Below are positions 26,822-36,469 of a DNA stretch of 64,000 nt, piece after piece. This stretch comes from Pseudarthrobacter oxydans (GTDB taxonomy: Bacteria > Actinomycetota > Actinomycetes > Actinomycetales > Micrococcaceae): assembly GCF_034258515.1 (NCBI RefSeq), contig NZ_CP139438.1, positions 3,100,001 to 3,164,000 on the forward strand, in the 5' to 3' direction. Position numbers and translations under genes: made by a program. The notes beneath the pieces were generated by a model. The model had not been told where the DNA came from and did no database searches. It was given only the letters and a program-made list of their open reading frames with translations. Within the stretch, counting starts at the first letter, position 1; each line of letters starts with the position of its first letter.

Positions 26822-27862
26822 TCAGGCAGGCTGCTTCCAGAGGTTGATGTCCGATTCAACGGCGAACTCGTCGATGGCGTTCAGCTCGTCCGCGGTGAAC
26901 TCGAGGTTGTTGATGGCGGACAGGGTGTCCTCCAGCTGGCGGACGCTGGAGGCGCCGATGAGGGCGGAGGTGACCGGCGAGCCCTTCGGCTGGTCCCGCA
27001 GGATCCAGGCAACGGCCATCTGGGCCAGCGACTGCCCGCGGCCCTCGGCGATCCTGTGCAGGCCCCGGATCCGGTCCAGCTTCTCCTCCGTGATGGCGTC
27101 CTCGGAGAGGAAACGTGCCTTGGCTGCCCGGGAATCGGCGGGGATGCCGTTCAGGTAGCGGTCGGTGAGCATGCCTTGGGCCAGCGGGGAGAAAGCGATG
27201 GAACCTGCACCCACCTGGTCGAGCGCCTCGTACAGGTTCGGAGTTCCGTTCTCGGTCCAGCGGTTGAGCATGGAGTAGCTGGGCTGGTGGATGAGCAGCG
27301 GGGTGCCGAGCTCTTTTAGGATGCGGGCGGCTTCAAGGGTCTGCTCGGGTGTGTAGGACGAGATGCCGGCGTACAGCGCCTTGCCGGAGCGGACGGCGTA
27401 GTCCAGGGCGCCCATGGTCTCCTCCATGGGCGTCTCGGGGTCCGGCCGGTGGCTGTAGAAGATGTCCACATAGTCCAGGCCCATCCGCTGCAGCGACTGG
27501 TCCAGGCTGGAGATGAGGTACTTGCGGGAGCCCCACTCCCCGTACGGGCCAGGCCACATGTAGTAGCCGGCCTTGGTGGAGATGACCAGCTCGTCCCGGT
27601 AGGGCTTGAAGTCATCCTGCAGGTGGCGGCCGAAGTTGGTTTCGGCGGAGCCGTCCGGCGGGCCGTAGTTGTTGGCGAGGTCGAAGTGGTTCACGCCCAG
27701 ATCGAAGGCGCGGCGGAGGATGGCGCGCTGTTCGTCAAAGCGCTTGTCGTCACCGAAGTTGTGCCAGAGGCCCAGCGAGATGGCCGGGAGTTTCAGGCCG
27801 CTCCGGCCGACGCGGCGGTAGGGCATGGATTCATAGCGGTTTTCCGCGGCTGAATAAGTCAT
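26822..27862 (-). CDS. Aldo/keto reductase, YghZ-like
   Basis: 346 aa from ATG 27862 (MTYSAAENRYESMPYRRVGRS), which has AGGA 8 nt upstream; an ATG 9 bp earlier and a frame extension to 27949 are less likely. The family motifs are VNHFDLANNYGPPDGSAE (catalytic Asp and Tyr), VISTKAGYYMW (lysine), YVDIFYSHRPDP and the C-terminal NADP loop SPVTSALIGASSVRQLEDTL. E. coli YghZ reduces methylglyoxal and L-glyceraldehyde-3-phosphate, so aldehyde detoxification is a reasonable guess. It is transcribed alone between treZ and ino1. Confidence 0.9.
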   Translation of the reverse strand: MTYSAAENRYESMPYRRVGRSGLKLPAISLGLWHNFGDDKRFDEQRAILRRAFDLGVNHFDLANNYGPPDGSAETNFGRHLQDDFKPYRDELVISTKAGYYMWPGPYGEWGSRKYLISSLDQSLQRMGLDYVDIFYSHRPDPETPMEETMGALDYAVRSGKALYAGISSYTPEQTLEAARILKELGTPLLIHQPSYSMLNRWTENGTPNLYEALDQVGAGSIAFSPLAQGMLTDRYLNGIPADSRAAKARFLSEDAITEEKLDRIRGLHRIAEGRGQSLAQMAVAWILRDQPKGSPVTSALIGASSVRQLEDTLSAINNLEFTADELNAIDEFAVESDINLWKQPA

Positions 27863-27915
27863 ACGTTCCATCCTGCCAGTTGTGACGGGCGCTACAGTCC
27901 GGAGCGCAAAAGTTA

Positions 27916-27946
27916 CGCCGCGGGCTGACAGCTCCAGCCCGCGGCG
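27916..27946 (-). terminator. Intrinsic terminator of the treX-treY-treZ operon
   Basis: A 12-bp GC-rich stem (27916-27927 with 27935-27946) and a 7-base loop is followed on the minus strand by AACTTTTG. It lies 22 bp beyond the treZ stop. Confidence 0.8.
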
Positions 27947-27967
27947 CAAACGTTGCCTGACCAGGGA

Positions 27968-29737
27968 TCAGGACTTCACAATGGCCGCGCTCCAGGGCGC
28001 CAGTGCGAGGGCTTCGCCGTCGAGGCCGGTCCCCTCGTCCGTTGCCAGCAGGACGGCACCGGGCACATTTTCCAGCCGGACCTTGGCGTCCGACAGGTTC
28101 AGCAGCACCTCAATGCTCCCCCGCCGGAATCGCAGCCAGCCCGCGTCGTCGTCGAACGTCACGTCCGTCCCGCCAAAGCCAAGGCCGGCAAGTTCCGCGT
28201 GCTCCCGGCGCAATGCCGTCAGGGAGCAGTAAAGCTCGAGGAGCCGCGCGTGGTCACCCCTGGCGGCCTCGTCCCAGTTCAGCTTGGACCGGCGGAAGGT
28301 CTCCGGGTCCTGCGGATCGGGCACGACGGCGGGATCCCACCCCATGCGCTCGAACTCCTTGATCCGGCCTTCCGCAGTGGCCTTGCCGAGCTCCGGCTCA
28401 GGGTGGGAGGTGAAGAACTGCCAGGGCGTGCTCGCGGCAAACTCCTCGCCCATGAACAGCATGGGCGTGAACGGCGAGGTCAGCGTGAGTACGGCGGCCA
28501 CGGCCAGCTGCCCGTGGGACAGCGACTGCGAGAGCCTGTCCCCCGTGGCGCGGTTGCCGATCTGGTCGTGGTTCTGGCTGCACACCACCAATGCCGCCGG
28601 GTGCACCAGCGAAGCATTGATGGGCCGGCCGTGGTGCCGGCCGCGGAAGCTGGAGTAGCTGCCGTCGTGCAGGAAGCCGTCCTTGAGTACCTTCGCCAGG
28701 ACCCCCAGCGATTGGAAGTCCTCGTAGTACCCGGTGGTCTCGCCGCTGACGCTCACGTGCACCGCGTGGTGGAAGTCGTCGCTCCACTGCCCGGCCAGCC
28801 CGTACCCGTTGGCGTCCCGCGGGTACAGCAGGCGGGGGTTGTTCAGGTCGGATTCCGCAATCAGGGTCTTCGGCAGCCCCGTTTCGGCCGAGACGGCGTC
28901 GCCCAGCGCACCGAACTCTTCCAGGATGTGCACGGCCCGCTCATCGCGCAGCGCATGCACCGCATCCAGCCGGAGCCCGTCCACGTGATAGTCGCGGAGC
29001 CACAGCGCCAGGTTGTCCAGGATGTACTGGCGCACCACGTCCGAGCCGGGGCCGTCCAGGTTCACCGAGTCGCCCCACGTGTTGGCGTCGCCCTGCTTCA
29101 GGTAGGGACCGAACCTGGACAGGTAGTTCCCGCTGGGGCCGAGGTGGTTGTAGACAACGTCCTGGATGACGCCAATGCCGGCAGCATGGGCCGCGTCCAC
29201 GAACCGCTGGTAGGCCGCCGGGCCGCCGTAGCCTTCGTGGACCGCGTACCACTGGACGCCGTCGTAGCCCCAGTTGTGGGTTCCGTTGAAGCCGTTGACC
29301 GGCAGCAGTTCGACGAAGTCGACGCCGAGGTCCGCCAGATAGCCCAGCTTTGCGGCGGCGGCCTCCAGGGTTCCCTCGGGCGTGAAGGTCCCCACGTGGA
29401 GTTCGTAGATGACCGAGCCCTGCAGTTCCTTGCCCTTCCAGCCGCCGTCCTGCCAGGCATGGGCGGCGGGGTCGAAGGTCCTGGAGAGCTCATGCACTCC
29501 GGCAGGCAGCCGCCGCGACCGCGGATCCGGCAGCGGGTGGCCGTCCCCGTCCAGCAGGTACCCGTAGTCCACCTCGCCCTCGCCCGGTGCGTCCGGAGCG
29601 GCCCACCAGCCGTCCGAGCCGGGCGCCGTCTCCTTCTTCACCATGGGGTACTGCCGGCCGTCCGCGAGCAGGGTTACCGACCTGGCCTCCGGGGCCCAGA
29701 CATCGAAACGCTCCGGCCCAACATTCACGAGGGTCAT
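27968..29737 (-). CDS. treZ: Malto-oligosyltrehalose trehalohydrolase TreZ
   Basis: 589 aa, GH13. An N-terminal beta domain ([17 protein letters not shown]) is followed by the barrel with [27 protein letters not shown] (nucleophile Asp), [11 protein letters not shown] (acid/base Glu) and [11 protein letters not shown]. TreZ releases trehalose from the maltooligosyl-trehalose made by TreY. It overlaps treY by 4 bp and is the last gene of the operon treX-treY-treZ. Confidence 0.96.
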   Translation of the reverse strand: MTLVNVGPERFDVWAPEARSVTLLADGRQYPMVKKETAPGSDGWWAAPDAPGEGEVDYGYLLDGDGHPLPDPRSRRLPAGVHELSRTFDPAAHAWQDGGWKGKELQGSVIYELHVGTFTPEGTLEAAAAKLGYLADLGVDFVELLPVNGFNGTHNWGYDGVQWYAVHEGYGGPAAYQRFVDAAHAAGIGVIQDVVYNHLGPSGNYLSRFGPYLKQGDANTWGDSVNLDGPGSDVVRQYILDNLALWLRDYHVDGLRLDAVHALRDERAVHILEEFGALGDAVSAETGLPKTLIAESDLNNPRLLYPRDANGYGLAGQWSDDFHHAVHVSVSGETTGYYEDFQSLGVLAKVLKDGFLHDGSYSSFRGRHHGRPINASLVHPAALVVCSQNHDQIGNRATGDRLSQSLSHGQLAVAAVLTLTSPFTPMLFMGEEFAASTPWQFFTSHPEPELGKATAEGRIKEFERMGWDPAVVPDPQDPETFRRSKLNWDEAARGDHARLLELYCSLTALRREHAELAGLGFGGTDVTFDDDAGWLRFRRGSIEVLLNLSDAKVRLENVPGAVLLATDEGTGLDGEALALAPWSAAIVKS

Positions 29738-32061
29738 GCCTGTTCTCCATCCACTGGTACCAGCAAAGCCACAGGGTAGGTACCCAGCACGTCTGCCACC
29801 GAAACTGCGCCCGGCCCGTAGCCGGCGCCGGTCAGCGCATCCCGCATGGTCACGGGAAGTTCGACGGCGGTGTCCCGCCAGCCGCCGTTGGCCGCCAGTC
29901 CGGCGGGCAGCCGGGTGGCCAGCGTCAGGGCGCCCGCGGCACCGTCACTCCCGCGGTGGAAGGCGAGCAGGTGCGCTGCCGCGGAACCTGTAGCCGTCAC
30001 AGGGTGGTAGCCCTGGAACAGTTCGGGCCGGTCGCGGCGGAGCCGGAGTGCCCGGGAGGTGGCCAGGAGCTTGCTGGTTTCGGTGCCCGCCTCAGGCAAG
30101 GTGCCGGCGTCGAGCTTTGCCAGCTCCTCCTGCCGGCGGGCGAAGTCCACGGGCCGCCGGTTGTCGGGGTCGGTCAGGGACCGTTCCCAGAACTCGCTGC
30201 CCTGGTACACGTCCGGAACGCCCGGCATGGTCAGTTGGACCAGCTTGGCGGACACGGAGTTGGACGCGGCGTAGGAGTCGATCCGTGCCACGAAATCCTC
30301 CACCACCCTGGCGACCCGGGCGTCGTCGAACATTGCGTCCACGGCTGCCTTGACTGAGGACTCGAAGTCCCCGTCCGGGTCCGTCCAGGTGGTGGAGTTG
30401 CCGGCTTCCCGGGCGGCCTTTTCCGCGTAGCCCTGGAGCCGTTCCCGGCTGGCGGGCCACGCTCCGACGACCGCCTGCCAGAGCAGGTTCTCGTACGGGC
30501 CGTCCGGGATCGGGGCAAGTTCGCGCAGCGTGTCCAAGGTGTCCGCCCACTCCCGGGGAAGTTCAGCGATGACCGAGATCCGTGCCCTGGCGTCCTCGCT
30601 GCGCTTGGTGTCATGGGTGGACATGGTGGTCATGGACAGCGGCAGCTCCTGCTGGCGGCGAAGCATCCTGTGGTGGAACTCCTCAACCGGCACGGAGAAT
30701 TCGGTCGGTTCGGCCCCCACCTCCGTCAGCGTGCCCAGACGGGTGTAGCGGTAGAACGCGGTGTCCTCCACGCCCTTGGCCATCACCATGCCGGAGGTCT
30801 GCTGGAACCGGACCGCGACGGGATTCGCGGGATCAAGGAGCAGCGGCAGCAGCGTTCCCACCGCAACCTCCAGCTCGGGCCGCGAGGCAGCGGCGGACTC
30901 GCACGCCTCCTTGAGGATCTCAGCGCCGGTGGGCAGGTAGGTCCGGTACACCGGGAACGCGGCAATGATCTCGGCGATGGCGTCGGCTGCCTGTTCCACC
31001 GTAAGCCCGTGGGACTCGGGAACCAGCCGGGCCAGCCGCAGCACCTCGGAGCGCAGGATGCCGTCCGCGATCATCCGCTTGGTGCCCCGGATCATCCCGG
31101 CATAATCCGCGGGAATATCGGAGTTCCGGAGCTTCGCGTCCAAGGCATCCAGCGCCTGTTCTCCGGCCGGGTCCACGAACACCCGGTCCACGTCCGCCAG
31201 GGCGTCGTACCCGGTGGTTCCTTCACACGCGAACTCGCTGGGCAGGTCCTCGCCCGGCTCGAGGATTTTCTCCACCAGCACATAGGCGCCGCCGCTGAGG
31301 TCCTTCAGCCAGCGCAGGTACCCCACCGGATCTGCCAGGCCGTCAGGGTGGTCCACCCGCAGGCCGTCCACCAGGCCCTCGCGGAACCACCGGCCCACCT
31401 CGGCATGGGCTTCCTCGAACACGCGCGGAGTTTCCACCCGGATCCCCGCGAGCGTGGTGACCGCGAAGAAGCGCCGGTAGTTGAGCTCCGCGTCCGCGCG
31501 GCGCCAGTCCATCAGCTCGTAGTGCTGGCGGCTGTGCACATCCTGCGGTGAATCGCCGTCGGAGTACGTGCCCTCGGCGAGCGGGAAGCGGTGGTCGTAG
31601 TACCGGAGTTCGCCGTCCTTGATCTCCAGCTTGTCCAGGTCCCCGTCAGAGCCCAGCATGGGCAGCCGGATTTTCCCGCCGGCAAGCTCCCACTCGACAT
31701 CGAACGCTTCGGCGTACGGTGAGCCCTGCCCTTCCTTCAGCAAAGACCACCACCACGGGTTCTGGGCCGGCGTCGCCACGCCCACATGGTTGGGCACAAT
31801 GTCCACCAAAACGCCCATGCCGTGTTCGCGCGCGGCCTTGGACAGCGCCGCCAGCCCCTCGGGGCCGCCCCGCGCCGGGTCCACGGCGGAGGGATCGGTC
31901 ACGTCATAGCCGTGGTCGGAGCCCTGCTCCGCCGTCAGGATGGGTGAAAGATACACCCAGTCCACCCCGAGCGACTTCAGGTACGGCACCTTTTCGGCAG
32001 CATCAAACAGTGTGAAGCTGCTTCGGATCTGCAGGCGGTAGGTGGATGCGGGCACCCTCAT
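29734..32061 (-). CDS. treY: Malto-oligosyltrehalose synthase TreY
   Basis: 775 aa, GH13. [36 protein letters not shown] and [11 protein letters not shown] begin the barrel, and [21 protein letters not shown] carries the nucleophile. A long insertion in the barrel is typical of TreY. It rearranges the reducing-end glycosidic bond of maltodextrins to alpha-1,1. It overlaps treX and treZ by 4 bp each. Confidence 0.96.
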   Translation of the reverse strand: MRVPASTYRLQIRSSFTLFDAAEKVPYLKSLGVDWVYLSPILTAEQGSDHGYDVTDPSAVDPARGGPEGLAALSKAAREHGMGVLVDIVPNHVGVATPAQNPWWWSLLKEGQGSPYAEAFDVEWELAGGKIRLPMLGSDGDLDKLEIKDGELRYYDHRFPLAEGTYSDGDSPQDVHSRQHYELMDWRRADAELNYRRFFAVTTLAGIRVETPRVFEEAHAEVGRWFREGLVDGLRVDHPDGLADPVGYLRWLKDLSGGAYVLVEKILEPGEDLPSEFACEGTTGYDALADVDRVFVDPAGEQALDALDAKLRNSDIPADYAGMIRGTKRMIADGILRSEVLRLARLVPESHGLTVEQAADAIAEIIAAFPVYRTYLPTGAEILKEACESAAASRPELEVAVGTLLPLLLDPANPVAVRFQQTSGMVMAKGVEDTAFYRYTRLGTLTEVGAEPTEFSVPVEEFHHRMLRRQQELPLSMTTMSTHDTKRSEDARARISVIAELPREWADTLDTLRELAPIPDGPYENLLWQAVVGAWPASRERLQGYAEKAAREAGNSTTWTDPDGDFESSVKAAVDAMFDDARVARVVEDFVARIDSYAASNSVSAKLVQLTMPGVPDVYQGSEFWERSLTDPDNRRPVDFARRQEELAKLDAGTLPEAGTETSKLLATSRALRLRRDRPELFQGYHPVTATGSAAAHLLAFHRGSDGAAGALTLATRLPAGLAANGGWRDTAVELPVTMRDALTGAGYGPGAVSVADVLGTYPVALLVPVDGEQA

Positions 32062-34313
32062 TTTTTGGAAGACTTCCGCGAGCCGACCTTGGTGGTCTTC
32101 CCGGGTTCGGCCACCATGGGCGTGGTGAGCGACTCGGTTTCGCTGGTGGAGGTCTGCGTCAGGGCCGCCAGGGATGCGGCCACGGAGTGGTCAGGCTCAA
32201 CTTCCTCGACTTGGTGCGCGCGCAGGACCACCAGGGACTTTGCTTCCACGGGCAGCGGCTCCCCGGCGTTGACCGGCTGGGTGTCCGCGTTCTGCCCGGC
32301 AGTGTCGATGATGACGTCCCAGGCCGGTGCGTATTCGTCCGCAGGCAGGGTGAACTTGACGGTGTCATCGTGGGCATTGAAGTACAGCAGGAAGTTCACG
32401 TCGGTGATCCTCCGGCCGCGGCTGTCCTTGCCCTGGATGCCGTGGCCGTTCAGGAAGACGCCCACGGACCGCCCGAATCCGCTGTCCCACGCTTCCGGCT
32501 TCATGGTCTCGCCCGACGGATCCAGCCAAACGATGTCCGGCAGCCGTTCTCCCTCGCCCCGCAGCACGGGCCGTCCGTCGAAGAACCGGCTGCGGCGGAA
32601 GGTGGGGTGCTTGGCCCGCAGCGCGTTGACCGCTGCCGTGAACTCGATCAGCGGCTGGTCGACGGTGTCCCAGTTGACCCAGGTCAGCTCGGAGTCCTGG
32701 CAGTAGCCGTTGTTGTTGCCCTGCTGGGTGCGCCCCATTTCGTCACCGTGCAGGAGCATGGGGACGCCCTGGGACAGCAGCAGCGAGGCAATGAAGTTCC
32801 GTTGCTGCCGGGCGCGCAGGCCAAGGACTTCGGGGTCATCGGTGGGACCTTCGACGCCACAGTTCCAGGACCGGTTGTGGGATTCACCGTCGTTGTTGCC
32901 TTCGCCGTTGGCCTCGTTGTGCTTCTCGTTGTAGGACACCAGGTCCGCCAGCGTGAAGCCGTCATGCGCTGTGACGAAGTTGATGGAGGCCACCGGCCGG
33001 CGGCCGGAGTGCTCGTACAGGTCCGCGGAACCGGTGATGCGGGAGGCAAATTCGCCGAGCGTGGCGGGCTCGCCGCGCCAGAAGTCCCGCACGGTGTCGC
33101 GGTATTTGCCGTTCCATTCAGTCCACTGCGGCGGGAAGTTGCCCACCTGGTAGCCGCCGGGACCAACGTCCCAGGGCTCGGCGATGAGCTTCACCTGGGA
33201 GACGACCGGGTCCTGCTGGATGAGTTCGAAGAAGGTGGACAGCTTGTCAACGTCGTAGAACTCGCGGGCCAGGGTGGAGGCGAGGTCGAAGCGGAAGCCG
33301 TCCACGTGCATCTCGCTGACCCAGTAGCGCAGTGAGTCCATCAGCAGCTGCAGGGAGTGCGGCTGGCGGACGTTGAGGGAGTTGCCGGTGCCGGTGTAGT
33401 CCATGTAGTGCTTCTCGTCGCCCTCCATCAAACGGTAGTAGGCGGCGTTGTCGATGCCCTTGAAGGACAGCGTGGGGCCCAGGTGGTTGCCTTCCGCGGT
33501 GTGGTTGTAGACGACGTCCAGGATGACCTCGATGCCGGCCTTGTGCAGGGACCGCACCATGGCCTTGAAGTCCTGGACCTGCTGGCCGGTGTCGCCGGTG
33601 GAGCTGTAGGTGTTCTGCGGCGCAAAGAAGCCGATGGTGTTGTAGCCCCAGTAGTTGTTCAGGCCCTTGTCCTGCAGGGTGCCTTCATTGACGAACTGGT
33701 GCACGGGCATCAGCTCGATGGCGGTGACGCCGAGCTTCTGCAGGTGGGAGATGACGGCGGGGTGCGCCACACCGGCGTAGGTTCCGCGCTGTTCCTCGGG
33801 GATTTCCGGGTGGAGCTGGGTGAGGCCCTTGACGTGGGCTTCGTAGATGACGGACTGGTGGTAGGGAATCCGGAGGTTCTGGTCCCCGTCCCAGTCGAAG
33901 AAGGGGTTGATGACCACGCCCATCATCATGTGGCTGGCGGAGTCCTCGTTGTTGATGGAGTCCGGCTCGCCCAGGTTGTAGGTGAACAGGGACGGATCCC
34001 AGTCCACCTGGCCGTGCACGGCCTTGGCATAGGGGTCCAACAGGAGCTTGTTGGGGTTGAAGCGGTTGCCCGACGCGGGGTCGTAGGGTCCGTGGACGCG
34101 GTAGCCGTACTTCTGGCCCGGCTGGACCTGCGGGATGTAGCAGTGCCAGACGTATCCGTCCACCTCGTCCAGGGTGATGCGGGTTTCCTTGCCGTCCTCA
34201 TCGAAGAGGCAAAGTTCGACTTTTTCTGCTCGTTCGCTGAACAGGGCAAAGTTGGTGCCGGTTCCGTTGAACGTGGCACCCAGGGGATAAGCCGATCCAG
34301 GCCAGACTTCCAT
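32058..34313 (-). CDS. treX: Glycogen debranching enzyme TreX/GlgX
   Basis: 751 aa. An N-terminal CBM48 ([31 protein letters not shown]) precedes a GH13 barrel with [30 protein letters not shown] (nucleophile) and [15 protein letters not shown] (acid/base), followed by [20 protein letters not shown]. It cleaves alpha-1,6 branches to give the linear dextrins used by TreY. GAGGAG lies just upstream of the ATG. It is the first gene of the tre operon. Confidence 0.95.
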   Translation of the reverse strand: MEVWPGSAYPLGATFNGTGTNFALFSERAEKVELCLFDEDGKETRITLDEVDGYVWHCYIPQVQPGQKYGYRVHGPYDPASGNRFNPNKLLLDPYAKAVHGQVDWDPSLFTYNLGEPDSINNEDSASHMMMGVVINPFFDWDGDQNLRIPYHQSVIYEAHVKGLTQLHPEIPEEQRGTYAGVAHPAVISHLQKLGVTAIELMPVHQFVNEGTLQDKGLNNYWGYNTIGFFAPQNTYSSTGDTGQQVQDFKAMVRSLHKAGIEVILDVVYNHTAEGNHLGPTLSFKGIDNAAYYRLMEGDEKHYMDYTGTGNSLNVRQPHSLQLLMDSLRYWVSEMHVDGFRFDLASTLAREFYDVDKLSTFFELIQQDPVVSQVKLIAEPWDVGPGGYQVGNFPPQWTEWNGKYRDTVRDFWRGEPATLGEFASRITGSADLYEHSGRRPVASINFVTAHDGFTLADLVSYNEKHNEANGEGNNDGESHNRSWNCGVEGPTDDPEVLGLRARQQRNFIASLLLSQGVPMLLHGDEMGRTQQGNNNGYCQDSELTWVNWDTVDQPLIEFTAAVNALRAKHPTFRRSRFFDGRPVLRGEGERLPDIVWLDPSGETMKPEAWDSGFGRSVGVFLNGHGIQGKDSRGRRITDVNFLLYFNAHDDTVKFTLPADEYAPAWDVIIDTAGQNADTQPVNAGEPLPVEAKSLVVLRAHQVEEVEPDHSVAASLAALTQTSTSETESLTTPMVAEPGKTTKVGSRKSSKK

Positions 34314-34380
34314 AATGCTCCTCTTTGTGATTCGGCAGCAGAGGAGCAGGAGCGCCCCTACTGCCGGTGCGAACTAATGC

Positions 34381-35976
34381 CTACCGTAACGGCTGGCTGT
34401 GACTATTACATTTCCCGGCCCCAGAGTTACTAAGCTTGCTGACTTTACCCCACACTTCGGGTAAGGCGTCGGCAATTCCGCCAGCAGCGATCGGACCACC
34501 GGAGCACGCGTCCGACGCCGACGTGCCGGCTTTCCCGTGCAGGGCGGCTCCCAGCGCGGCAGTAGCGGCCCAGCGCGCGTCCCCGTCAGCGCCCTCCGTC
34601 CGGAAGCGTCCGACGTCGGAACCTGCCTGGGCGAGCAGCGCACCGATGACGCCGGCCAGGACGTCGCCGCTGCCGGCGGTGGCGAGCCAGGGTGTGCCGT
34701 CAGCCTGGCTGTACACGCTGCCGGAGGGTGCGGCCACCAGGGTGGTTGCGCCCTTGAGCAGCACTGTGGCCCCGGTCAGCTGCGAAGCCTGGCGGACGGC
34801 GGCCAGGGTTCCGGCTTCCACGGCTTCCCTGTCCTCCCCCCGGCCAAGGCGCCGCAGGAGCGCGGCGAGCTCGCCGGCATGCGGGGTGAGGACAACCTGC
34901 GGGGCCAGAACATCGGGAAGGGCGGGCAGGGCCCCGGCATCTGCCACGACAGGGAGCCCGGAGTCCACGGCATCACGGGCGCGCTGGAGCTGGTCATGGT
35001 CCCCGGGACCCATGCCCGAGCCCACCAGCCAGGCCTGGACGCGGTTCTCCGCAACCGTGCCGGTACTGCAGACCACTTCGGGGCAGGACTGCCGCACCAG
35101 GTCAGCGACTTCGGGCGGACCGAGGTAGCGGACCATCCCCACCCCGGCGGCGAGCGCACCCCGGCAGGCCAGGACGGCGGCGCCCGGATAATCAGCGGAC
35201 CCTGCCACCACTCCCAGCACCCCGCGCGAATACTTGTGGGCCCGGCGGGCAGGGCGCGGGAGGATCCTGGCCATGTCCACTTCTTCGAGCCGGCGCAGCA
35301 ACGGTTCGGGCAGGTGTTCCTCGATGCCGATCGGCACTACCTCCACCCTGCCGGCAAAGTCGGCGCCCGGGTCGGCCAGCAGGCCCGCCTTGGCGCCGCC
35401 GAACGTGACGGTCAGGTCAGCGGGCAGCACAGGCCGGGACACTTCCCCGGTGTCGGCGTCCACGCCGCTGGGAAGGTCGCAGGCCACAACAAAGTTCTTT
35501 CCGGCGCCGTCAGCCCTGAGCTCGGCGAGGGCGGCCACGAGGCCGGCAGCACTTCCCCGCAGCCCGCCTTGCGCACCTGTGCCCAGCACGGCATCGATCA
35601 CGACGTCGGCGCAGGCCGTTTCTGCCGCAAGTTTCCCGGGTGCCGCTTCGGAGAGGCGGCGGACCCGGCCGCCGGCGCGCTCAAAGGCAGCCAACGCCAG
35701 TGCGTGGGCGGAATCCCCGGTGAGGACCGCCGTCGTCCGCACGCCCCGGGCCGCAAGGAACGAGGCCGCGTACAGCCCGTCCCCGCCGTTGTTGCCCTTG
35801 CCGGCCAGCACTGCGACGCTGGCACCGTAAACGCGGCGGCCGCGGGTTTTGAGCTCGGCGAAGACCGCGTTGGCCAGGCCGTGGGCGGCGCGCTGCATGA
35901 GGGCGTCCCCCAGGCCGGAGGCGAGGAGCGGTTCCTCGGCCTGCCGGACCTGGGTGCCGGTGTAGGCGCTGATCAA
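34381..35976 (-). CDS. nnrD: Bifunctional NAD(P)H-hydrate epimerase / dehydratase
   Basis: 531 aa. The N-terminal YjeF_N epimerase domain has VAVLAGKGNNGGDGLYAASFL and a catalytic aspartate region VIDAVLGTG; the C-terminal ribokinase-like dehydratase has GVLGVVAGSADYPGAAVLACRGA, GSGMGPGDHD and LATAGSGDVLAGVIGALLAQAG. Together they repair hydrated NADH and NADPH. It lies 29 bp downstream of acpS in the same direction, as in other actinobacteria. Confidence 0.94.
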   Translation of the reverse strand: MISAYTGTQVRQAEEPLLASGLGDALMQRAAHGLANAVFAELKTRGRRVYGASVAVLAGKGNNGGDGLYAASFLAARGVRTTAVLTGDSAHALALAAFERAGGRVRRLSEAAPGKLAAETACADVVIDAVLGTGAQGGLRGSAAGLVAALAELRADGAGKNFVVACDLPSGVDADTGEVSRPVLPADLTVTFGGAKAGLLADPGADFAGRVEVVPIGIEEHLPEPLLRRLEEVDMARILPRPARRAHKYSRGVLGVVAGSADYPGAAVLACRGALAAGVGMVRYLGPPEVADLVRQSCPEVVCSTGTVAENRVQAWLVGSGMGPGDHDQLQRARDAVDSGLPVVADAGALPALPDVLAPQVVLTPHAGELAALLRRLGRGEDREAVEAGTLAAVRQASQLTGATVLLKGATTLVAAPSGSVYSQADGTPWLATAGSGDVLAGVIGALLAQAGSDVGRFRTEGADGDARWAATAALGAALHGKAGTSASDACSGGPIAAGGIADALPEVWGKVSKLSNSGAGKCNSHSQPLR

Positions 35977-36005
35977 CGTGTCAGTCCCGTGACGGCCGGA
36001 GCCGC

Positions 36006-36353
36006 TCAGCCTTCGGCCAGGACCGTCGCAGTGGCGATGCCGCCGTCGTGGCTCATGGAGAGGTGCCAGCGCTTGACGCCCTTCGCCTCTGCCACGGCCA
36101 GCACGGTGCCCTTCACCTGGACGGTGGGCCCGTTGTGGTCCAGGCCGATCCAGCAGTCCTGCCAGTTCATGCCGGCCGGCGCGCCCAGGACCTTGGCCAC
36201 AGCCTCCTTCGCGGCAAACCGCGCGGCGAGGGACCGGGTGTTCAGCTCCCGCTCAGCCGGAACGAACAGCCGGTCCCGGAGGCCGGGGGTGCGCTCAAGC
36301 TGGCGGCCGAACCGCTCGATGTCTACAACGTCTACGCCAATGCCAACAATCAT
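36006..36353 (-). CDS. acpS: Holo-[acyl-carrier-protein] synthase AcpS
   Basis: 115 aa. The N-terminal metal site [17 protein letters not shown] (Asp8) and the motif [15 protein letters not shown] (Glu50) are diagnostic. It transfers phosphopantetheine from CoA to acyl carrier protein. The ATG lies 7 nt after TAGAAT and there is no Shine-Dalgarno. It is separated from glmS by a strong terminator and leads into nnrD. Confidence 0.95.
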   Translation of the reverse strand: MIVGIGVDVVDIERFGRQLERTPGLRDRLFVPAERELNTRSLAARFAAKEAVAKVLGAPAGMNWQDCWIGLDHNGPTVQVKGTVLAVAEAKGVKRWHLSMSHDGGIATATVLAEG

Positions 36354-36360
36354 GCGGCTT

Positions 36361-36366
36361 ATTCTA
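36361..36366 (-). promoter_or_regulatory. -10 box for leaderless acpS-nnrD transcript
   Basis: TAGAAT on the minus strand, followed by 7 nt and the ATG at 36353. Confidence 0.5.
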
Positions 36367-36417
36367 CGGTGACGCCCCCGGGCTGCCGCCTATGCCGGGC
36401 CGGAGCACATGCTTAAA

Positions 36418-36454
36418 AGCTGAAGCCCCGGGCTCTGTGCCCGGGGCTTCAGCT
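36418..36454 (-). terminator. Intrinsic terminator after glmS
   Basis: A strong stem of about 16 bp (AGCTGAAGCCCCGGG with CCCGGGGCTTCAGCT) around a short loop, followed on the minus strand by TTTT. It lies 16 bp past the glmS stop. Confidence 0.88.
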
Positions 36455-36469
36455 CTAAATCAGGTCCAG

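Noticed and set aside
27953..29779. 608-codon open frame opposite treZ
   Set aside because: Antisense shadow of treZ.
36418..36454. glmS-type ribozyme or riboswitch near glmS
   Set aside because: The hairpin lies after the glmS stop, not in a leader, and the glmS promoter leaves almost no 5' leader.
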